Origin: JAPPFW01 sp965200835
GTDB lineage: Bacteria > Actinomycetota > Acidimicrobiia > Spongiisociales > Spongiisociaceae
Reading direction: 5' to 3'
Assembly: GCA_965200835.1 (NCBI GenBank)
Contig: OZ241390.1
Location: 62,001-126,000, forward strand
Length of the DNA stretch: 64,000 nucleotides
Shown: positions 9,450 through 18,760 of the stretch, one piece after another
Layout: every line of letters starts with the position of its first letter
Numbering within the stretch: position 1 is the stretch's first letter
Program-made: the position numbers and the translations under genes
Notes under the pieces: model-generated
Seen by the model: the letters and a program-made list of their open reading frames with translations, nothing else
Told to the model about the DNA's origin: nothing
Database searches by the model: none

Positions 9450-9522
9450 CAGCCCTCCCCGGTGGTCACGCTATCCACCACTGATCACCATACCGCTCAG
9501 TGCCCGCCTATCTCGCCATCTC

Positions 9523-11595
9523 TCAGCTTGCGTAGTCGGCCGGATCTCGGCTGACGACCATCCCGCCCGAGACGATGTCGTCCTTGAAGGCCTGGAGATC
9601 GGCGGAGAGGTCGTCTACGTATCCGCCGGTGGTGGCGTAGCCGACTCCGTCGACCGACATGTCGAACACCTGCGGTCCGGCCGCGAACGTTCCTCCCTGA
9701 ACCGCCGCGATCGTGTTGAACACCGCCACATCCACCCGTTTGAGCATGGAAGTCAGAATGTAAGGCTGGAAATCCGCACCAGCCGTCAGATACTGATCCG
9801 AATCCACCCCGATAGCCCACACATGAGTGTCGTTAGCCTCCGAAAAGTCCTTAGCCGCCTGGAACAACCCACCGCCGGTACCACCAGCCGCGTGATAGAT
9901 CACATCAGCACCCTGCTCGAACATCGACTGCGCAATCACCCGCCCAGCCGCCGGATCATTGAAACCACCAAAATCAGGCGGCTCCGTCACATACTGCGAA
10001 ATGATCTCGATAGAACCATCCACCGCCTGCACCCCAGCACGGAACCCCGCCTCGAACGCATGAATCAACGGAATATTCACCCCACCGATATACCCCACGA
10101 TCCCCGACTCGGACTTCAAAGCAGCCGCCGCCCCCACCAAGAACGAACCCTGCTCCTCAGCAAAGATCAACCCAGCCACATTCGGAGCATCCACCACCGA
10201 ATCCACAATCGCGAACGACGTCTCAGGAAACTCCGCAGCCACCGCCGCCATCGGCTCCGCAAACAGGAACCCAACCCCGATAACCAGATCATTACCCTCC
10301 GACGCCTGCAACGCCAAAAGCTCCTCACGATTCGTCCCATCCTCATTAGCCGAAGCCTCCGAGAACACGATCCCCAACTCAGCAGCAGCCCGATCCAAAC
10401 CAGCCGCCGCCGCATCATTGAACGACTGATCCCCCCTACCACCAATGTCATACACCAAACCAACCCGAATCGGCTCACCAGCTGCGGCCGCCTGGGGTGG
10501 GGCCATCTCCAGATCGGCCGGGTCCCGGCTGACCATGACCTCGCCGGACACGATCCGTCCCTTCCAGTTGGCCAACTGGCCCTCGAGGTCGTCTACGTAT
10601 CCGCCGGTGGTGGCGTAGCCGACTCCGTCGACCGACATGTCGAACACCTGCGGTCCGGCCGCGAACGTTCCTCCCTGAACCGCCGCGATCGTGTTGAACA
10701 CCGCCACATCCACCCGTTTGAGCATGGAAGTCAGAATGTAAGGCTGGAAATCCGCACCAGCCGTCAGATACTGATCCGAATCCACCCCGATAGCCCACAC
10801 ATGAGTGTCGTTAGCCTCCGAAAAGTCCTTAGCCGCCTGGAACAACCCACCGCCGGTACCACCAGCCGCGTGATAGATCACATCAGCACCCTGCTCGAAC
10901 ATCGACTGCGCAATCACCCGCCCAGCCGCCGGATCATTGAAACCACCAAAATCAGGCGGCTCCGTCACATACTGCGAAATGATCTCGATAGAACCATCCA
11001 CCGCCTGCACCCCAGCACGGAACCCCGCCTCGAACGCATGAATCAACGGAATATTCACCCCACCGATATACCCCACGATCCCCGACTCGGACTTCAAAGC
11101 AGCCGCCGCCCCCACCAAGAACGAACCCTGCTCCTCAGCAAAGATCAACCCAGCCACATTCGGAGCATCCACCACCGAATCCACAATCGCGAACGACGTC
11201 TCAGGAAACTCCGCAGCCACCGCCGCCATCGGCTCCGCAAACAGGAACCCAACCCCGATAACCAGATCATTACCCTCCGACGCCTGCAACGCCAAAAGCT
11301 CCTCACGATTCGTCCCATCCTCATTAGCCGAAGCCTCCGAGAACACGATCCCCAACTCAGCAGCAGCCCGATCCAAACCAGCCGCCGCCGCATCATTGAA
11401 CGACTGATCCCCCCTACCACCAATGTCATACACCAAACCAACCCGAATCGGGTCGGCAGCGGGAGCCTGGGTATCTTGCGGCGTCTCGGAGGTTGCCTGG
11501 GTCGTGGTCGTGTCCTGACCTTCCTCTCCTCCGCAGGCCACGGCCAGCAGTGCGAACGTCGCCAGCGCGACCAACCACCTCGTCTTCATGCGCAT
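9523..11595 (-). CDS. BMP-family lipoprotein (nucleoside-binding) with two tandem BMP domains
   Basis: The ATG at 11595 follows GAGGAGG by ten bases and gives a lipoprotein signal (lipobox LAVAC) and a Thr/Gln-rich linker. Two full BMP/PBP1 domains of about 310 residues then follow, each opening IRVGLVYDIGGRGDQSFND. Ordinary BMP proteins (PnrA, BmpA) have one domain and about 330-360 residues; this one has about 690. The middle 867 bp of the two domains appear identical at DNA level, whereas their C-terminal ends differ (SADLQAFKDDIVSGG versus EGQLANWKGRIVSGE). The second domain has no signal peptide and is joined by an Ala-rich linker. It is first in the importer operon. The two halves could be a real double receptor or an assembly duplication. 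Confidence 0.88.
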   Translation of the reverse strand: MRMKTRWLVALATFALLAVACGGEEGQDTTTTQATSETPQDTQAPAADPIRVGLVYDIGGRGDQSFNDAAAAGLDRAAAELGIVFSEASANEDGTNREELLALQASEGNDLVIGVGFLFAEPMAAVAAEFPETSFAIVDSVVDAPNVAGLIFAEEQGSFLVGAAAALKSESGIVGYIGGVNIPLIHAFEAGFRAGVQAVDGSIEIISQYVTEPPDFGGFNDPAAGRVIAQSMFEQGADVIYHAAGGTGGGLFQAAKDFSEANDTHVWAIGVDSDQYLTAGADFQPYILTSMLKRVDVAVFNTIAAVQGGTFAAGPQVFDMSVDGVGYATTGGYVDDLEGQLANWKGRIVSGEVMVSRDPADLEMAPPQAAAAGEPIRVGLVYDIGGRGDQSFNDAAAAGLDRAAAELGIVFSEASANEDGTNREELLALQASEGNDLVIGVGFLFAEPMAAVAAEFPETSFAIVDSVVDAPNVAGLIFAEEQGSFLVGAAAALKSESGIVGYIGGVNIPLIHAFEAGFRAGVQAVDGSIEIISQYVTEPPDFGGFNDPAAGRVIAQSMFEQGADVIYHAAGGTGGGLFQAAKDFSEANDTHVWAIGVDSDQYLTAGADFQPYILTSMLKRVDVAVFNTIAAVQGGTFAAGPQVFDMSVDGVGYATTGGYVDDLSADLQAFKDDIVSGGMVVSRDPADYAS
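9607..10473. repeat. 867-bp direct repeat, copy 1 (encodes second BMP domain)
   Basis: It matches 10585-11451 without a difference wherever I compared the two (offset 978 bp). Flanks outside the repeat are related but diverged, as expected after an older duplication homogenised by gene conversion. Codon choice within the repeat (GCT, GAT, AAT, TTG, GGG frequent) differs from the GCC/GAC/AAC style of neighbouring genes. Confidence 0.88.
10585..11451. repeat. 867-bp direct repeat, copy 2 (encodes first BMP domain)
   Basis: The partner of 9607-10473 at a constant 978-bp offset. The left boundary is GAGGTCGTCTACG and the right boundary is CCCGAATCGG; sequences diverge immediately outside both ends. 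Confidence 0.88.
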
Positions 11596-11778
11596 GGTTC
11601 CAGTTCCTCCTCGTGAGACTTTCCATCCGGACATCGCAGCCAGCAGTCTACGCCGTCGAGGTCGGGCCTGCCACCGCGCCCGTCCTAATCTCTGGGCGCA
11701 CCACACGAAATAGATGATCCACCCCGGCACCACTGGCCTGCCTTGCCGTACCGCGATCAGCGCGATCGCAACGAAGGG

Positions 11779-14265
11779 CTAGGAGCCGTAGTCGACCAGG
11801 TCGACAGGAGGTATGTCGGGAGTGTCCACCATCTCGAAGAGCAGAGAGTCGCCGTCGGGTGCGGCGTCGACGACGATGGTGGTCCCGGAAGGGTACTCAC
11901 CGAGCAACACCCGTTCCGCCAGCGGATCCTCCAGGTATCGCTGGATCGCCCGCCGCAAGGGACGAGCTCCCAGCTCCCGGTCGTACCCCTTCCTCACCAG
12001 GAAGGTCTTGGCGGCGTCACTGAGCACCAGATCCAGCGCCTGGGTGGCCAGCTGCTCGCGGTCCCGCACCAGGAGTAGATCGACGATCTGCTTGACCTCA
12101 TCCTCGGTGAGGCGGTGGAAGACGATCACTTCGTCGATCCGATTGAGGAACTCGGGGCGGAAGTGGCGCTTGAGCTCGTCGGTGAGCTTCCGCTTCATCT
12201 TCTCGTAGCTGACTTCCTCGTCCTCCTGCTGGAAGCCGACCGACCGCTTGCGCAGAGAATCGGATCCCAGGTTGGAGGTCATGATGATGACCGTGTTCTT
12301 AAAATCGACGGTGCGTCCCTGGGCATCCGTCAGCCTGCCGTCCTCGAGTATCTGCAGGAGGGTGTTGAACACGTCGGAGTGGGCCTTCTCGATCTCGTCG
12401 AACAGCACTACCGAGAAGGGCTTGCGGCGTACCGACTCAGTGAGCTGCCCGCCCTCGTCGTAACCCACGTAGCCGGGCGGCGATCCGACCAGGCGGCTGA
12501 CCGTGTGCTTCTCCATGTATTCGGACATGTCCAGCTGGATCAGGGAGTCCTCGTCCCCGAACAGGAATTCAGCCAGGGCCTTGGCCGTCTCGGTCTTTCC
12601 CACCCCCGACGGTCCGAGGAAGATGAAGGAACCACTGGGACGCTTGGGATCCTTCAGGCCTGCTCGGGTGCGGCGGATCGCCCGGCTCACCGCCGATATC
12701 CCGTCGTGCTGGCCGATGATCCGCTTGTGCAGCTCCTCCTCCATGTGGACAAGCCGGGCGGTCTCCTCCTCGGTCAGCCTCTGCACGGGGATTCCGGTCC
12801 ACTGGGCCAGTACGTCGGCGATCTCGTCCTCGTCGATGACCCAATCATCGGCCTTGCCCGCACCGGCCAGCTCGGAGCTGTGCTGGGCCCGATCCGACAG
12901 CAGGGCCCGTTCCTGATCCCGTAGCTGGGCGGCCCGCTCGAACTGCTGGGCGGAAACCGCCTTGAGCTTGTCGTTGCGCACCGCGCTGAGCTGATCGTCT
13001 ATCTGCTTGAGCTTGGGGCTGGAGGCACGCCGGAATATGCGGTTCCGGCTGCCGGCTTCGTCGATCAGATCGATGGCCTTGTCCGGCAGGAAGCGATCGG
13101 AGATGTAACGGTCGGCCAGGTTGGCCGCCATGGTCAGCGCGCTATCGGTGAACCGGACGGAGTGATGGGCCTCGTAACGATCCTTCAGGCCGTGGAGGAT
13201 GCTGACCGTCTCGGCCACCGTCGGCTCCTCCACCTGGATCGGCTGGAAACGCCGCTCCAGCGCCGAGTCCTTCTCCAGATACTTGCGGTACTCCTCCAGA
13301 GTGGTGGCGCCCACCGTCTGCAGCTCACCGCGGGCGAGCATGGGCTTGAGGATGCTGGCCGCGTCGATCGCACCCTCGGCGGCGCCGGCACCCACCAGAG
13401 TATGGATCTCGTCGATGAACAGGATGATGTCCCCCCGACCCTTGATCTCCTTCAGGACCTTCTTGAGTCGCTCCTCGAAGTCTCCCCGATACCTGGAGCC
13501 GGCTACCAGGGCTCCCAGGTCGAGGGTGTAGATCTGGCGGGAGGTGAGGGTGTCGGGTACCTCGCCGCGCTCGATCCGCTGGGCCAGGCCCTCCACGATG
13601 GCGGTCTTGCCGACCCCGGGCTCGCCGATCAGGACCGGGTTGTTCTTCGAGCGCCTAGAGAGGATCTGCATCACCCGCTCGATCTCGGTCTGCCGACCGA
13701 TGACCGGATCCAGTTCATGCCGGCCGGCCATCTGGGTCAGGTTGCGGCCGAACTGGTCCAGGACGGTGGATCCCGAGGCGGTGGATTTACCGGAGGGGGC
13801 AGTGGTCGCCGGAGCCGGCTCGTCACCCGATCCACCGGAGAGCAGCGTGATGACCGTACTTCTGACCTTGGGAAGGTCGGCGCCCAGCTTCTCCAACACC
13901 TGGGCGGCTACCCCATCCCCCTCGCGAATGAGGCCCAGCAGGATATGCTCGGTGCCGATGTAGTTATGGCCCAGCTGGAGCGCTTCCCGCAGGCTGTACT
14001 CCAGGACCTTCTTGGCCCGGGGCGTGAACGGTATGTGACCGGGGGGCGACTGGTGACCCTGCCCGATCGTCTCCACCACCTGGCTACGAACCGAATCCAG
14101 CCGGATCCCGAGACCCTTCAGGCCCTTGGCGGCCACTCCCTCACCCTCATGGATGAGGCCCAGCAGGATATGTTCGGTGCCGATGTAATTGTGGTTGAGG
14201 AGCCGAGCCTCTTCCTGCGCCAAGACCACCACTCGACGAGCCCTGTCAGTGAAGCGTTCAAACAC
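11779..14265 (-). CDS. clpC: ClpC, AAA+ chaperone subunit of Clp protease
   Basis: The complete ClpC order is visible: two Clp_N repeats (FERFTDRARRVVVLAQEEAR onward), AAA-1 with Walker A GEPGVGKT, a UVR-containing middle domain (FERAAQLRDQERALL), and AAA-2 with Walker A GPSGVGKT and the C-terminal D2-small domain. ClpC unfolds tagged substrates and feeds ClpP. The GTG at 14265, giving the canonical (M)FERFTDRAR start, is preferred to the upstream ATG at 14298. Its N-domain coding sequence has been copied into the folB gene at 20.6-21.0 kb. Confidence 0.96.
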   Translation of the reverse strand: MFERFTDRARRVVVLAQEEARLLNHNYIGTEHILLGLIHEGEGVAAKGLKGLGIRLDSVRSQVVETIGQGHQSPPGHIPFTPRAKKVLEYSLREALQLGHNYIGTEHILLGLIREGDGVAAQVLEKLGADLPKVRSTVITLLSGGSGDEPAPATTAPSGKSTASGSTVLDQFGRNLTQMAGRHELDPVIGRQTEIERVMQILSRRSKNNPVLIGEPGVGKTAIVEGLAQRIERGEVPDTLTSRQIYTLDLGALVAGSRYRGDFEERLKKVLKEIKGRGDIILFIDEIHTLVGAGAAEGAIDAASILKPMLARGELQTVGATTLEEYRKYLEKDSALERRFQPIQVEEPTVAETVSILHGLKDRYEAHHSVRFTDSALTMAANLADRYISDRFLPDKAIDLIDEAGSRNRIFRRASSPKLKQIDDQLSAVRNDKLKAVSAQQFERAAQLRDQERALLSDRAQHSSELAGAGKADDWVIDEDEIADVLAQWTGIPVQRLTEEETARLVHMEEELHKRIIGQHDGISAVSRAIRRTRAGLKDPKRPSGSFIFLGPSGVGKTETAKALAEFLFGDEDSLIQLDMSEYMEKHTVSRLVGSPPGYVGYDEGGQLTESVRRKPFSVVLFDEIEKAHSDVFNTLLQILEDGRLTDAQGRTVDFKNTVIIMTSNLGSDSLRKRSVGFQQEDEEVSYEKMKRKLTDELKRHFRPEFLNRIDEVIVFHRLTEDEVKQIVDLLLVRDREQLATQALDLVLSDAAKTFLVRKGYDRELGARPLRRAIQRYLEDPLAERVLLGEYPSGTTIVVDAAPDGDSLLFEMVDTPDIPPVDLVDYGS

Positions 14266-14438
14266 GGTCCCCTCAACCTCCGGCGTCGGCGAATCCACCC
14301 TCTGTGCCCCACAAGCCTAAGCCCGTGTGGTACTTATGCTGAGACTATACCCCTCGAGCCGTCCCGATCGGATGATCCTGACAGGGTGGAAGAGACGCTT
14401 ACCATAGGCGGGAGCAAGGGAGCGACTCGCGGGCGAGC

Positions 14439-15434
14439 ATGGTGACACCGGTACTGCGCCAATTCATCGACATCCCGGACCTGTGGGAGCGGATCGATCG
14501 AGTGGAGGAGCGACTCCTCGAGGCATCCAGGTGTGACGACCCGTTCCTCACCGAGATATCCCAGCACCTGCTGCTGGCCGGCGGTAAGCGTTTCCGGCCG
14601 GTTCTCTCCCTACTGGCCGCCGAGTTCGGACCGTCGCGCGATGACCGGCTGATCGATGCCGGGGCGGCGGTGGAGCTGATTCACATCGGATCCCTTTACC
14701 ACGATGACGTGATGGATGAGGCGGAGACCCGGCGAGGCACGGTATCGGTGAACGCCGGTTGGGGTAACTCCCATGCCATTCTGGCCGGGGACCTGCTGAT
14801 CGCCCGTGCCTCGGAGCTGGCGGCCGCCACCCTGGGTCTGGAGACAGTCCGCCTGCTGGCCCGGACCTACTCCGATCTGGTAGTGGGCCAGGCCCTGGAA
14901 CTGCGACTGACCGGGGACCTGGGTCATGGACCGGAAGAGCACTACCGGGTGATGGGGGGCAAGACCGCCAGCCTGATCCGGACGGCTGCCCGCATGGGCG
15001 CGCTGGCCTCGGACGCTCCCCCGGCCCATGTGGAAGCCCTGTCCGTGGCCGCCTGGGAGCTCGGGATGGTGTTCCAGATGACCGACGACGCACTGGATCT
15101 GGTGGCCACCGGCGAGCAGCTGGGCAAACCGGCCGGCAACGACATCCATCAAGGGGTGTACACCCTTCCGGTGCTCCGGGCCCTCCAGGGACCGGCGGGC
15201 GATCGGATTGGATCCCTGCTGGCGGGTGGAGTTCCCTTCCCCGACGAGACGGTGACGGAGGTGACCGGCCTGGTACGTGACGGGGGTTACATCGACCAGC
15301 TCTTGGACGAGTGCCACCAGCGCCTGGAGGTGGCCGCCCAGGCCATCGGATCCCTGCCCGAGCTGGAGGCGCGTTCCGTGCTGCAGTGGATCGGGGGGTT
15401 TCTGGTAGAGCGAGTGAGTGCGGCCGGATCCTGA
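14439..15434 (+). CDS. polyprenyl diphosphate synthase (trans-isoprenyl type)
   Basis: A 331-residue prenyltransferase with a first Asp-rich motif DDVMDEAE, a second DDALD, and GGKRFRP near the N-terminus. It elongates allylic diphosphates with IPP; the chain length fits the hepta-/octa-/nonaprenyl group supplying menaquinone side chains. Small or medium residues before the first Asp-rich motif (IGSLYHDDVMD) suggest a long product. It is divergent from clpC and converges with lysS, so it is transcribed alone. Confidence 0.93.
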   Translation: MVTPVLRQFIDIPDLWERIDRVEERLLEASRCDDPFLTEISQHLLLAGGKRFRPVLSLLAAEFGPSRDDRLIDAGAAVELIHIGSLYHDDVMDEAETRRGTVSVNAGWGNSHAILAGDLLIARASELAAATLGLETVRLLARTYSDLVVGQALELRLTGDLGHGPEEHYRVMGGKTASLIRTAARMGALASDAPPAHVEALSVAAWELGMVFQMTDDALDLVATGEQLGKPAGNDIHQGVYTLPVLRALQGPAGDRIGSLLAGGVPFPDETVTEVTGLVRDGGYIDQLLDECHQRLEVAAQAIGSLPELEARSVLQWIGGFLVERVSAAGS

Positions 15435-15455
15435 GTCGGTGGGAGAGCCGGAGAG

Positions 15456-16979
15456 CTACCGCTCCGGACGTAGGTGGGGAAAGAGCACCACTTCCCTGAG
15501 GTTGCGCTGGTCGGTGAGCAACATAACGAGCCGATCCACGCCGATCCCCAGCCCGCCTGTGGGAGGCATGCCCACCTCCAGGGCTCGCAGGAAGTCCTCG
15601 TCGATCGGATGGGCGGTGTCGTCCCCGGCCCGGCGCGCCGCCGCCTGAGCCTCGAAGCGCTCCCGTTGATCGATCGGGTCGTTGAGCTCGGTGAAGGCAT
15701 CGGCGTACTCGCTGCCTGCGATGAACAGCTCGAACCGCTCCACCAGGCCCTCGACCGAGCGATGCCGGCGCGCCAGTGGTGAGATATCGATCGGATGATC
15801 GATCACGAAGGTGGGGGACCATAGCTCCCGTACCACTCGATGGTCGAACACCTCCTCCACCAGCCTGCCGAAGTTCCAGGACGGATCGGTCTCCAGCCCG
15901 GCTCCCGACACCAGCCTGCGCAACCGGCCGGTCGGCATCTCGGGAGTCAGGTGAACCCCGAGAGCATCTCCCACCAGGTCGAGCATCGGGACCCGCCGGT
16001 AGGGGGGGCGGAGATCCACCGTCCTTCCCTGGTAGGTCAGGCGGGCAGTACCGACCACCTGCTCGGAGACTGAGCTGAGCACCTCCTCCACCAGCTCCAT
16101 GATGTCCCGATAGTCGGCCAGGGCCTGGTAGGCCTCGAGGGTGGTGAACTCCGGGTTGTGCTTGGCATCGATTCCTTCGTTCCGGAACACCCGGCCGAGC
16201 TCGAACACCCGCTCTATTCCCCCCACCACCAGCCGCTTCAGATGCAGCTCGGTGGCGATTCGCAGGTACATGTCGATGCCGAGGGCGTTGTGGTGCGTCT
16301 CGAACGGGCGGGCCAGCGCCCCGCCTGCTAGCACTTGCAGTACGGGTGTCTCGACCTCGACGAAACCTCTTTGCTCGAACTGGCGGCGCAACTCGGACAC
16401 CACCCCGGACCGGGCCTCGGCCACCCGCCGGGCAGCCGGATTCACCAGCAGGTCGAGCTCCCGCTGGCGGAAGCGGCGCTCCTTGTCCTTCAGACCGTGC
16501 CACTTGGCGGGTAGGGGGCGCAGCGCCTTGGCAAGCAGGGCGAAGTCGCTCGGATGGACGCTGAGCTCCCCCCGGCGGGTGGTCATCACCTCGCCTCGCG
16601 CCCAGATCCAATCCCCCTGGTCGAGGTCCTCGAAGGCGGCCATCGCGTCGGTACCCAGACCTTGCTGGTCGACGAACAGCTGGATGCGTCCGGAGTGATC
16701 CTGGAGTACTGCGAAAACCAGGCGGCCCAGCCGGCGCAGGTTCATCAAGCGACCGGCTACCGAGACCACATCGCCCGTGCGGGTGTCGGGTTCGAGGTTG
16801 GGAAAGCGGTCATGCAGCTCGGCAGCGGCCGCGCTCCGGGTGAAGCCGACCGGGTAGGGATCGACTCCCCGGGAACGGAGCCGGTCGACCTTGTGCAGGC
16901 GGTTGGCGATCAGGGGATGGTCGGCCATACGGGAGTCTGTCGCCGGTTCGCGGCCGGAGCTCGGGACGGAGGGATTCAT
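15456..16979 (-). CDS. lysS: lysyl-tRNA synthetase, class II
   Basis: A 507-residue LysRS with an N-terminal OB-fold anticodon-binding domain (about 60-170), motif 2 FRNEG...HNPEF and motif 3 GLGIGVDRLVML. It charges tRNA-Lys. The start is ATG 16979, or ATG 16928 (MADHPLIANRL), which would trim an unconserved N-terminus. A run of seven G at 16002-16008 lies inside the gene and the frame is intact there, which is useful as a control for the indels seen in the island. It is last in the folate/CoA gene string. Confidence 0.95.
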   Translation of the reverse strand: MNPSVPSSGREPATDSRMADHPLIANRLHKVDRLRSRGVDPYPVGFTRSAAAAELHDRFPNLEPDTRTGDVVSVAGRLMNLRRLGRLVFAVLQDHSGRIQLFVDQQGLGTDAMAAFEDLDQGDWIWARGEVMTTRRGELSVHPSDFALLAKALRPLPAKWHGLKDKERRFRQRELDLLVNPAARRVAEARSGVVSELRRQFEQRGFVEVETPVLQVLAGGALARPFETHHNALGIDMYLRIATELHLKRLVVGGIERVFELGRVFRNEGIDAKHNPEFTTLEAYQALADYRDIMELVEEVLSSVSEQVVGTARLTYQGRTVDLRPPYRRVPMLDLVGDALGVHLTPEMPTGRLRRLVSGAGLETDPSWNFGRLVEEVFDHRVVRELWSPTFVIDHPIDISPLARRHRSVEGLVERFELFIAGSEYADAFTELNDPIDQRERFEAQAAARRAGDDTAHPIDEDFLRALEVGMPPTGGLGIGVDRLVMLLTDQRNLREVVLFPHLRPER

Positions 16980-17004
16980 CGCTGGCAGGTTACTCCCGCG
17001 CCGG

Positions 17005-17769
17005 TCAGCGGTTGCGCTCCCACACCAGGCGGAGGCCTTCGAGGGTCAAAGTGTCCGCCACCGTCCCGACCAGGCGGCACAACGGCACGATCACGGGCGC
17101 GATCCCTCCGGTGGCCACCACCTTGGGGGGAACACTTACATGTCCCAGGATCCGTTCCAGGATCCCGTCCACGAGACCGGCATACCCGTAGAGGAGCCCA
17201 CTCTGGATAGCTTCGACGGTACCCTTGCCCACCACCGAGCGGGGCTCGGCCAGATCCACCCGGCGAAGGGTGGCGGTGGCTGACACCAGTGCCTCCATCG
17301 AGATCTCAAGACCGGGTGCGATCGCCCCGCCGATGTAGTCGCCGGTGGGGTCGACCACGTCGAAGGTAGTGGCCGTCCCAAAGTCGACCGCCACCACGGG
17401 AGCGCCGTAGAGTTCCCGGGCCGCCAGGGAGTTGACCACCCGGTCCGCACCCACCTCTCTAGGGTTGTCGATCTTGATGGCCATCCCGGTGCGGACCCCG
17501 GGCCCGACCGCCAGCACCCGGGTTCCCACCAACTGCTCTAGGGCGGATTGCAGGGCCTTGGCCACCGGCGGCACCACCGAGGACATGGCCGCGCCCGCGA
17601 AGTCACGACCTCGATACCCGGCGGGTCCCAGTAGCCCGCGCAGGAGGATGATGAACTCGTCCCTGGTACGTTCGCGACCGCTGGAGAGCCGCCACTGGTG
17701 CAGAACCTGGGTGCCCGCCATCACGCCGATGACGGTCTGGGTGTTGCCGATATCGACCGCCAGCAGCAT
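17005..17769 (-). CDS. coaX: type III pantothenate kinase
   Basis: A 254-residue CoaX: N-terminal ATP-binding motif AVDIGNTQTVIG, DRVVNSLAA, the VDFGTATTFDVV phosphate-binding segment, and GAIAPGLEIS. It phosphorylates pantothenate, the first step of CoA synthesis. The ATG at 17769 gives the normal N-terminus; a longer frame to 17823 lacks conservation. It sits between panC and lysS, so pantothenate synthesis and activation are linked. Confidence 0.95.
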   Translation of the reverse strand: MLLAVDIGNTQTVIGVMAGTQVLHQWRLSSGRERTRDEFIILLRGLLGPAGYRGRDFAGAAMSSVVPPVAKALQSALEQLVGTRVLAVGPGVRTGMAIKIDNPREVGADRVVNSLAARELYGAPVVAVDFGTATTFDVVDPTGDYIGGAIAPGLEISMEALVSATATLRRVDLAEPRSVVGKGTVEAIQSGLLYGYAGLVDGILERILGHVSVPPKVVATGGIAPVIVPLCRLVGTVADTLTLEGLRLVWERNR

Positions 17770-17845
17770 CAGGATGGGAGCTCCCGCGCCGGGAGACCGG
17801 GGCACGGCGGGCCCGCTTGCCATCCCGACCGGCTGCGTGGGGGAA

Positions 17846-18760
17846 TCAGTCGGGCGGTGGAGGCCATGGATCCCGATCGTACATCACGCTGGGTCGCTCC
17901 AACCACACGCCTCGCTCCGCCCTGGGGCCCTCGGGGCCGCTGCCGGGTGACAGCCGGACATTGTCGATCAGGCGCACTGGCCCGGCTCGGGCCGCCACCG
18001 CCAGGACCGAGTCGGTCCGGACCCGGGAAACCGGCGTCAACCCGCCCGCATCGAACGCCTCGGCATACTCGACCTCGCACTTGCCGACCAAGTGGTCGAG
18101 CACGGTTGCTTCGAGCACGGCGGATCGTGACTCGCCGTGCTCGAACAGTTCGGCCGCCCCCATCAATCCGCCCGACAGCGACCGTGCCTGCTCCCGGTGC
18201 TCGCCGAGGAAAACGTTCCGCGACGAGAGCGCCAGCCCGTCCGGTTCCCGGACCGTCGGACAGCCGACCACCCGGACCGGGAAACCCAGATCCCGGACCA
18301 GCCGTTTCACCAGGGCGAGCTGCTGGGCATCCTTGCGTCCGAAGTAGGCCCGATCGGGCTGGAGCGCCGCCAACAGCCGGGTTACCACCGTCGCCACCCC
18401 CGTGAGATGACCCGGTCGTTGGGTGCCTTCCAAGCGTTCCCCCAGGCCGGCCACCGACACCGCGGTGAGCGGCGGCTCCGGGAACATCTCGGACGGGTGG
18501 GGAACCACCATGAGATCTGCCCCGGTCTGCTGCGCCAGAGCTATGTCCCGAGCGTGGTCGATCGGATAGCGGGCGAAGTCGGCCGGATCCTCGAACTGGA
18601 GGGGGTTGACATATAGGGTGACGGTGGTCCAGTCACACTCGGATACCGACCGCCGCATCAGCGACAGATGCCCCTCATGGAAGAACCCCATGGTTGGCAC
18701 CAGACCGACTAGGCCCCGGGCCGACTCCCGCGCCTCGGCCATCGTGTGGACCACCCTCAC
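17846..18760 (-). CDS. panC: pantothenate synthetase
   Basis: A 304-residue PanC with the HIGH-type motif PTMGFFHEGHLSL, YFGRKDAQQLALV and the SSRN loop. It condenses pantoate and beta-alanine with ATP. The start ATG overlaps the stop of the preceding DUF2520 gene by four bases. The C-terminus (about 20 residues ending DPWPPPPD) is longer than usual. Confidence 0.95.
   Translation of the reverse strand: MRVVHTMAEARESARGLVGLVPTMGFFHEGHLSLMRRSVSECDWTTVTLYVNPLQFEDPADFARYPIDHARDIALAQQTGADLMVVPHPSEMFPEPPLTAVSVAGLGERLEGTQRPGHLTGVATVVTRLLAALQPDRAYFGRKDAQQLALVKRLVRDLGFPVRVVGCPTVREPDGLALSSRNVFLGEHREQARSLSGGLMGAAELFEHGESRSAVLEATVLDHLVGKCEVEYAEAFDAGGLTPVSRVRTDSVLAVAARAGPVRLIDNVRLSPGSGPEGPRAERGVWLERPSVMYDRDPWPPPPD

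Noticed and set aside
9823..11616. 597-residue open frame on the plus strand across the BMP repeats
   Set aside because: It is the complement of the duplicated BMP gene, its internal repeat mirrors that gene, and the composition (Arg/His/Leu-rich) is that of an antisense shadow.
14266..14438. Sigma-70 promoter pair between clpC and the prenyl synthase
   Set aside because: A TATAGT-like element is visible but no convincing -35 at the right spacing.
14548..16611. 687-residue minus-strand frame across the prenyl synthase and lysS
   Set aside because: Low-complexity Arg/Pro/Gly composition; it covers two firmly identified genes in other frames.
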